From contig NW_003105104.1 in the NCBI RefSeq assembly GCF_000003605.2, positions 371,533 through 390,769 on the forward strand: DNA of 19,237 nt, given 5' to 3'. The notes beneath the pieces were generated by a model. It worked only from the letters and a program-made list of their open reading frames with translations, ran no database searches and was not told the DNA's origin. The position numbers were made by a program, and so were the translations under genes. The stretch comes from Saccoglossus kowalevskii. Lineage: Eukaryota; Hemichordata; Enteropneusta; Harrimaniidae. How positions within the stretch are numbered: position 1 is the first letter of the stretch; each line of letters begins with the position of its first letter. Of the stretch, positions 1 through 7,700 are shown in pieces.

Positions 1-552
1 TACAAACTACAAACCACTACTGTTAAATGCAAACTACCAACCATTACTGGTAAATACAAACTACCAACCACTACTGGTGAATACAAACTACCAACCACTA
101 CTGGTAAATACAAACTACCAACCACTACTGGTAAATACAAACTACCAACCATTACTGGTAAATACAAACTACCAACCACTACTGGTAAATACAAACTACC
201 AACCACTACTGGTAAATACAAACTACCAACCACTACTGGTAAATACAAACTACCATCTACTACTGGTAAATACAAACTACCAACCACTACTGGTGAATAC
301 AAACTACCAACCACTACTGGTAAATGCAAACTACCAACCATTACTGGTAAATACAAACAACCAACCACTTCTGGTAAATACAAACTACCATATACTACTG
401 GTAAACACAAACTACCAACCACTACTGGTGAATACAAACTACCAACCACTACTGGTAAATGCAACTACCAACCACTACTGGTAAATACAAACTACCAACC
501 ACTACTGGTAACTACAAACTACCAACTACTACTGGTAACTACAATCTACAAG

Positions 553-554
<2 letters not shown>
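1..554. repeat. 27-bp minisatellite, about 20 copies
   Basis: The unit contains ACTACCAACCACTACTGGTA followed by an AAATACA-type joint, period 27. Most copies differ by one or two bases: GGTAAA, GGTGAA or GGTAAC at the joint; ACCATT versus ACCACT inside. One copy near 460 has lost a base. The last copies before 554 switch to GGTAAC. Because 27 is a multiple of three, the array stays open in several frames, but it lies inside a collagen intron and is read here as non-coding. Confidence 0.97.

Positions 555-555
<1 letters not shown>

Positions 556-632
<77 letters not shown>
556..632. repeat. (TA)n microsatellite
   Basis: An essentially pure TA dinucleotide tract of about 38 units abuts the end of the 27-bp minisatellite, in the intron downstream of exon 11. 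Such tracts are highly length-variable and readily extrude as cruciforms. Confidence 0.97.
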
Positions 633-635
<3 letters not shown>

Positions 636-781
636 AGTACATTTTATAACATTCTGTATTGATTGAAAAAAAGGAGCTCCTCAGTTTTCTAAAACTGTAT
701 GCTCCCTTCTGTTGGGATGAACATTTGTATGCCATCACCTGGTACAAAAATGTACAAATAAATTCCCACCAGTGTACAAAC

Positions 782-826
782 CTTTGGGCCAGCAGGACCG
801 GAATCACCTGGGTTTCCATCACGTCC
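782..826 (-). CDS. COL9A1: Exon 11: triple-helix exon, 45 nt (last exon in the window)
   Basis: Five Gly-X-Y triplets (GRDGNPGDSGPAGPK, residues 320-334) in the classic 45-nt collagen exon size. Acceptor TTGTTTGCAG|GG; donor CCAAAG|GTTTGT. Nothing like a further helix exon is visible between this donor and position 1, so the next exon lies outside the window beyond the repeats at 1-632. Confidence 0.94.
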
Positions 827-3800
827 CTGCAAACAAACAATAAATCAGATTTATTAGTTCCATTATCTCAATATTACTGCACCATGTTATCACAATACAG
901 AAATAAATGGTGAGTGCAGTTATACAATCTTATGAGAAACAATGAAAGTTCATTGTTCATTTTGTTTGTTTTTCACATCTAGATGTGAAAAAAAATCCAA
1001 ATATTTTAAATATTTTTAATGATGAATATAATCAAATTTAAATAAATTTCCAGCACAGTAGATGCACAATAGACCATTTTCCGTTCACTGCGAGATCTCG
1101 TGTTATGTGTGAATTCAAATGTAAAAACAAGACAAAAAAAGGTCATAGCATCATAGTGGTGTCAAACATTGCGTGGGGTTCGACAAACGCAAGTATTTTG
1201 GGGGATATTTCCATGTGCTGTACACATTTGATGATGGTCAGTATCGATGAAGTAAGGGTATTCAAATGTAATATTTCCCTGTCAAAGATCGGCTATTCAA
1301 TGTGAGCTACGAAATAAAGAAATTCAAGTTCAAAATCGTATCGTTTGATTTTTGCGTCTTTCACGCAACTTGTGAGATTATTTATTATCAGTTCCTTCTG
1401 GATATTAATTAAATGTGGTAATTTAGAACAGTATGCAAGAAATCATAATGGCGATTTTTTATAATTTTTTAATTTTAATTTTCTCTATTTACTACAAACA
1501 GCAAAGTAATTTGAATTTGTCTTGATGTCCTTTAAGGATGGGCACTGCTAAAACTAGACGAATGTAAATTTGGCAGTTCCAAAAACATGCATTCCAAAAA
1601 CAGGTAGAGTAGGTCAGATTTTAATCTGTTTTTATTCTAAATTTGTTTTTTTCCATCATCGGACACCATTTAGTTTTTACTTGCTGAAAACTCATGCTAA
1701 ATGATATTTACAGAAAAGTCTTCCTAATTTGGCCCAAATGCTGTATTACAATACATTGACATTCACTCAAGTTTCATTAAAATCTTGCGTAATTTTGCAC
1801 CACCATTTTTTTTTATGTTTGATCAAAAGAAGTTTAAGGTAGGCAATGATTTTTTGGTATGGTTTCGTTATCGCAACCACACACATTTTTTTTTGTACAA
1901 TTTTCCTTAAGAATGGATTATATGACTAATTGAAAGTCATTAATTTAAAAAAATACTCACAGTAAGACCGGGTAAACCTCTTTCTCCTCTATTGCCAGGA
2001 ATGCCTTGTATGCCCTGTAAATAAAGGAAGCAACGTACTATAAATACCGTCAATTTTAGAGAATATGTACTATAAAAAATAAGCAGTATTTTCTGTTTGA
2101 GAACAATTATTTGTTATTTAGATTCAATGTAACAATATTGATAATTCAATCTAGACAGATAGAATAATCCTTGTTTATCGCTAACAATTTCAGCTCCATT
2201 CAGGTAACATATACTGCACTCACCTGTCGACCTGTGGGACCAGATGCTCCTTGTGAACCCTGACACAGACACAAAAAAAAACATACATTGTATGGTCAAT
2301 TAGTTGGTAAATTTGCAGGACAGCATTATGCTAATATTTCAAATTAATATTTCTTAGAGAAACTAATTTTTCAATAAGGTAAATGTCAATGTATGTAAAT
2401 GTAAATTAATTTGTATATGACTACAACTGAAGTTGTTGTTTTAAACAATTCTCAAGTACCAAAAATGTAATTTCAAATACAAACAAATAACAGAAAAACA
2501 AGTTGTGTGCTGACACATCAATTCATATTTTGTTGGTCTTATTTTATAAGCCCTCAGTGCTATGTTATGTTGTTATGTTAAATCAGAGGTTTTTCTAGAA
2601 AAAAAACTGCAAGAGGGAGCACTGCAATTCAGCGGTGCCACCAAGTGGGGGAGATAGGGTTCCCCCTACCAGGGTGTGGAGTTTTTTGATAATTCTAAGT
2701 TAAAATGGAGCATTCTATGGCTTCCTTGGGGCCAAAATTACTATCAGACAGATCACAGTTGAAGACTTTGGCCACATGTGATCCCTGGTCAATCACAATT
2801 TTATGGTTGCCAGAGGATCTGCTTACCAGGGCATGGATATGGCATGAGGGCGCTGCACCCCCGTTCCCTTGTAAATGCTATTACAAAACCTTTTAGAAAG
2901 CCCCAGGATGACAACTGAAGACTTAGCACACCATGAGACAGGATGTAAATTGTTTCACTGTGCAAGTATTAATTGTTATTGACATTAAATTTAATTTCAT
3001 TCTGAAATCTGGTTTACCCCATGAAAATTATTTGAAATAACAGAACCCCAAACCGGAGCCATCCCCAGAGCCTCCATTCCAACCCAAGTGATTAGTCAGA
3101 GAATGAGTTACCACATATTTTTTTTTTCAAATTCAAGTTAATAATATCTGTGACTACTATTCGGTTTAGTATGTAAATGTTTGTTGATATTTGTTCACAC
3201 ACTGCCCTCTGGCTGTACAGTTCTGCAATAAAGATTATTATGATGTCATACCTTTTCTCCTGGTGGTCCTCTAACTCCTGGCAATCCATTCGCTCCTGGT
3301 AAACCTTGTGGGCCTTGTGGGCCATTGGAACCTGGAAGTCCTTGGGGACCCTGTGAAAGATATAAGCGAATAATCAATGTAAAACGAGTTCATCACTTGC
3401 CACTCTGACGGGATGTAGCATATTTTGGCTTGGGCTGGCACTTCGCTTTCATGGAGATACCCAATTCTAAAAGTGACAATCTAATCGTTTCCATGGTATC
3501 TACAAATTGTCTTATGAATTGTTATGCTATTTTAAAGCCATGGGTTTTATGACTTTCGTTTGCAACCGACTTTGCGGAATTCAATTTTTTATTTTTATTT
3601 TCACGAGCACAAGGGCTAGCTGCAGTTTTTAGCTTTTGGTTTTGCCGCCGTTGAAATAACCATAACGTCGAGAAAAACAAAAACTACAGCGAAACCAAGA
3701 CCTACACAACTACAACCCAGAACGACCGTTAGAAACGAAACGCGGGACGAAACCCTGGTTTGGAAGCGCATTTGCCACAAAGGACAAATGACCGAGGCAA

Positions 3801-4640
3801 GACTTACATTGATTCCTGGTGCTCCTGGAGGTCCTTCTGGGCATGTTATAGGACAATCCTGTAAACATAAATTCCATATATTTATTAATACTAATCCTGG
3901 CCCAACATAAAAACAATAACCCTTCAAGTTGGCGGTGTCTCAACGCCGATGAGCGCCGCCTGTGGTGAACTCATGATTATTCACTATAGAGGGCGCTTCT
4001 ATTCGCTTTTATTCGCTGGTTAAAGCGCTTATGTAATCGCGAATTCTTGTATTATGTTTTTAGCTCAGACTACAACATATATATCTATAGTAGTCTGAGG
4101 TTTTTGAAGGCTGGGGTTAAATGTGCATTTAAATGAATGAACATATATAGATTTAATACACAGCAATGTTCCTTGTATAATGAGATGTATCACACAAACA
4201 AATTTATGATAAAATTAAAAATTCTCTAATTTGAATTGATATATATTCTCAAACATGGATTACCAAAATTTGTTTTCAATATGAGAAAACAATGTGATGT
4301 AGATACAAGTGATGTAGATAATTTGAATAAAATAATTAACTATATTTTGTATGAAAGTGAAATAATAAAAAAAATTATAATTACCCCTGATTCGTCAGTC
4401 ATAGCCTGGAGTAAATGGAAAAAAACACACAAAAAACAACAGTTAGTCAATGTACACAGCAAAAAATATATTATGACCCACATTTCTTTGTAAGAGTTAT
4501 TTTTTCTATATACATGTATTAAATAGAAATTCAGATTATTCCTGCAGTACACAGAGGGCGCTTACCGGAAGTTCTTCACAGGTGTCTCTGGCAGCAATGG
4601 AAGGGTCACAATGCAGTATTATCCACTGTAACTCAAACTA

Positions 4641-4691
<51 letters not shown>

Positions 4692-4696
4692 ATCAA

Positions 4697-4739
<43 letters not shown>

Positions 4740-7700
4740 AATAAAATAAAAAAAATAAAAAATAAATAAATAAATTTTCGAGGGATGCTTAGTTGACACA
4801 ATACATATACAGGGTACTATTACCGTAACAGACTGGTCGTCAGTGTATCGCCTCCCGAGTGCCGTTACTGTGTCTGATCTGACCACCACAGGGGCTTTCT
4901 CGCCGATGCCAACTGTAGATGTCAGCTCGCAGTCAATAAACAAAGAAACACGGTCTCTTCGTACACTGAGAAGTATCTTGTGATATTTACGATCGAATAG
5001 TTGGTCTACGTTTCTAGAAGTAATAAAAAACACACACATAAAAAAAAACGTGTTCTGAAAAACGCTGAAAAGAAAACACCTTTATAATCTATAGTATAGG
5101 ATTATTAAAATGAAACCATCTAGAAAATAAATAAGGATATGGCCACTGAACTTTCCAACCACAGATTCCACTAATAGACTCGCTGTACACAGTGTTATAG
5201 TTTTGTATTATATTCTCAAACGAATCTGTTAGTTTCACAAACGTTTATAATTTCTGATGAGGTCCTGAAATAATCATTTTTAAAGCAAAAAAAAAAATGT
5301 AAAAACAATTTGATTCTTAAAAGAACAGTATGCAAATGCCAGTTTACAAATGTTGGCTAATTGTTTTCACATATGCTTTCACATATTGTTTAATTGTTTA
5401 TGCTAATTGTATGCTAATTGTTTTCATATATGCTAATTGTTTTCACATATGTTTTCACATATGCAACATGTACATATTGCGTAAATCTATAAATATGGCA
5501 TAATTTATACCAAGTATATGTATAATAATAATAATAATATGTATAATAATATGTATATGTATAATAATTTATACCAAGTATATGTATACTAGTATTGTAT
5601 GTATCGCGCCCGCCATCTGAACTTGAGACTGTTCGATAAAGTTTCTGCCAACGTAAGAGACGCTTGTATTGTGTCATCCGTAACTGAACTTGATAAACTG
5701 TACGCGACACCTTTCTGTTAAAGGGCGGTAGTCGTCGCGCCGCGTCCTGTTCGATATGGGACTCATAGCGACGTATACAACGCGTGTAAAATATATTATT
5801 TATTTACATGAAATTCGAACACGTGCTGCGCGACGACCACCGCGCTTTAAAGTAAGTTGTATGTATTGTGACGCCTATCCGAACTTGATGGACTGTTAAA
5901 GCGGGAGGGTCGTCACCTGCGCACGCGCGGGAATTGAGTCCCAAGCGACGATAACAAAACACGCTAAAAAACTCAAAGGCTCATGGGTAGACGCTTGTTT
6001 GTAAACAATGACACGCTATCGCCATCTGACGCATGCGCAGGCGACGACGTAAACGTATGTATTTTGTCACCCTACCTGAACTTGACGGACTGTTCGATAC
6101 CGTTTCTGTCAACGTAAGAGAATTCCAGGAATTGTTCTTGTCCATTCAACCGCACCGCTGCCTGATTTCTAAGTGAACGGTCCGTAATTTGCCACAGATA
6201 CCAGTCATCATACACCGTAGCGCCTAACATACGGTAAGTAGCGACAAACGAATATTCGTCTGGCAATCCAGCCGGGTATATTGTACTGTAGAAATAAATA
6301 AGGTAGAGTAAACATGTATTTATGTTTGTCATTAATTTATTTAAACACCAATCGAGACACTCAAACACTCACAAATTCAGATGCTTAAAATTTCACTCAT
6401 TAATTCACTATCAAACTCACTAACCTGGCAGGCACGACCAATCGCGACGATTTCCCCATTTTGAATGCTGTCTGTAAAGGCGTTGAGCCTTCGACACGAC
6501 TAACTCCCTCAGCAATTTCACTCTTCACACCCAAATTGAATTTACTGATCAGATCAAAACCTTAGAACAAAATATAAGGTACAGATATAAGTTATAGAAA
6601 TCATCGAAAGTTTGAAAAGTTATAAAAATGGAATATACCACTAAAGTTTATATTTGTTTGTTCCAGGACACCAGTATTAGTTTCTTCCGGGTGTAAAGAA
6701 ATTAAGTTACATGTTGTGTGGGTTTTTCGTTTGTTGTCGTTGAAAGTTCGAAGAGAATGATCTTAGGACAAATAAAAGTGAGCAAATCGATGCAAGGTAA
6801 CATTTGTAAGTAACTCTAGGCTCTGCATTTTCTAGAACGTGTGCGAGAAATAGTCGTGAGTCGACGGGACATAATTATTGGAGGTGAGAATTCCAGAAGA
6901 GTAATACACAAACACAGAGGGCGCTTAACCAAAATGAATGGATCGCTTTAATTGTGTGGACTTTGTTGAGCCACAATATTATAGTTAAAACATGTTCTTG
7001 GACATACGCAGAGATCCCAATTTCAATTTCTTGACGAATCTGTTTTGTAGTGTATCCAACATTTAAGCATATTCGCGCAGACTGCTTGTCAAAATTTTGA
7101 AAATAAACGAAGAATAAAACTTCACACAATCCTCAAATGAAAAGACATAGGATCCACATTCAGGCACTGTCACCTGCACAAACTTTACGAACACGGAGAT
7201 GTTGACCGAACACTACAATGACGCAATAGGTAATGTCAACTGAAATAGTATGGGGGCGTTATACTCCGTTTAAAGCCGAAGTCAAGCGGACACATACAGC
7301 ACACGGTCGCTTCTAAACTTGAGATTTAGCAGAGTAATCGATTTGCTTATCAGAGAAATTAATTTGTTTATATAAAATAACTAGAGATGCCATAAAAAAT
7401 TACAAGGGTGATTATTACGTTATTATTATAATCATTATTATAATCTTGTGATTTGTGCCAATACTTGAAAAGTGACACTTTGAATGAACAAGATACACGT
7501 AACCATGGAAACCTGTTATAAGAAGATAACAATTACTACTTACGCTGTATATATAATTCTTATTTAGATATATTTTATTCAAAGATTTAAATTATTTTAT
7601 TTAGTTTAAAAAGAACTGCTGAAAGGTAAGAATGGGATTGGGATTGTGCAAATAGATTTTGTCAGAGTGTATTCCAGAAACCCAGCGAGTTGACAACTTC

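Larger units (their letters stand above)
5014..6075 (-). other. Collagen intron 4, duplication hotspot
   Basis: From the exon 5 acceptor to about 5350 there is plain AT-rich sequence. From 5353 onward the intron is almost entirely built of repeats: imperfect 19-bp-like units, a duplicated 24-mer with an ATA tract, three exon-4-end fragments and two TTAA elements. Confidence 0.8.

Noticed and set aside
77-484. 135-codon open frame with nine-residue repeats NTNYQPLLV
   Set aside because: It is the 27-bp minisatellite read in one frame. Other frames of the same array are also open because the period is a multiple of three, and it lies in a collagen intron next to a TA tract.
3040-3100. Glycine-rich reading on the minus strand (GWNGGSGDGSG) as a further collagen exon
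   Set aside because: Glycines are not at every third position, the splice sites do not fit, and exons 8 and 9 already join in phase without it.
3616-3790. Open sequence beyond exon 7 on both strands as a longer exon
   Set aside because: The consensus donor ATCAAT|GTAAGT ends exon 7 and the next Gly-X-Y exon joins in phase. The extra sequence has no collagen pattern.
4619-4801. Hydrophobic LFIYLFIY-type frame
   Set aside because: It is a translation of the (TTTA)n microsatellite in intron 5.
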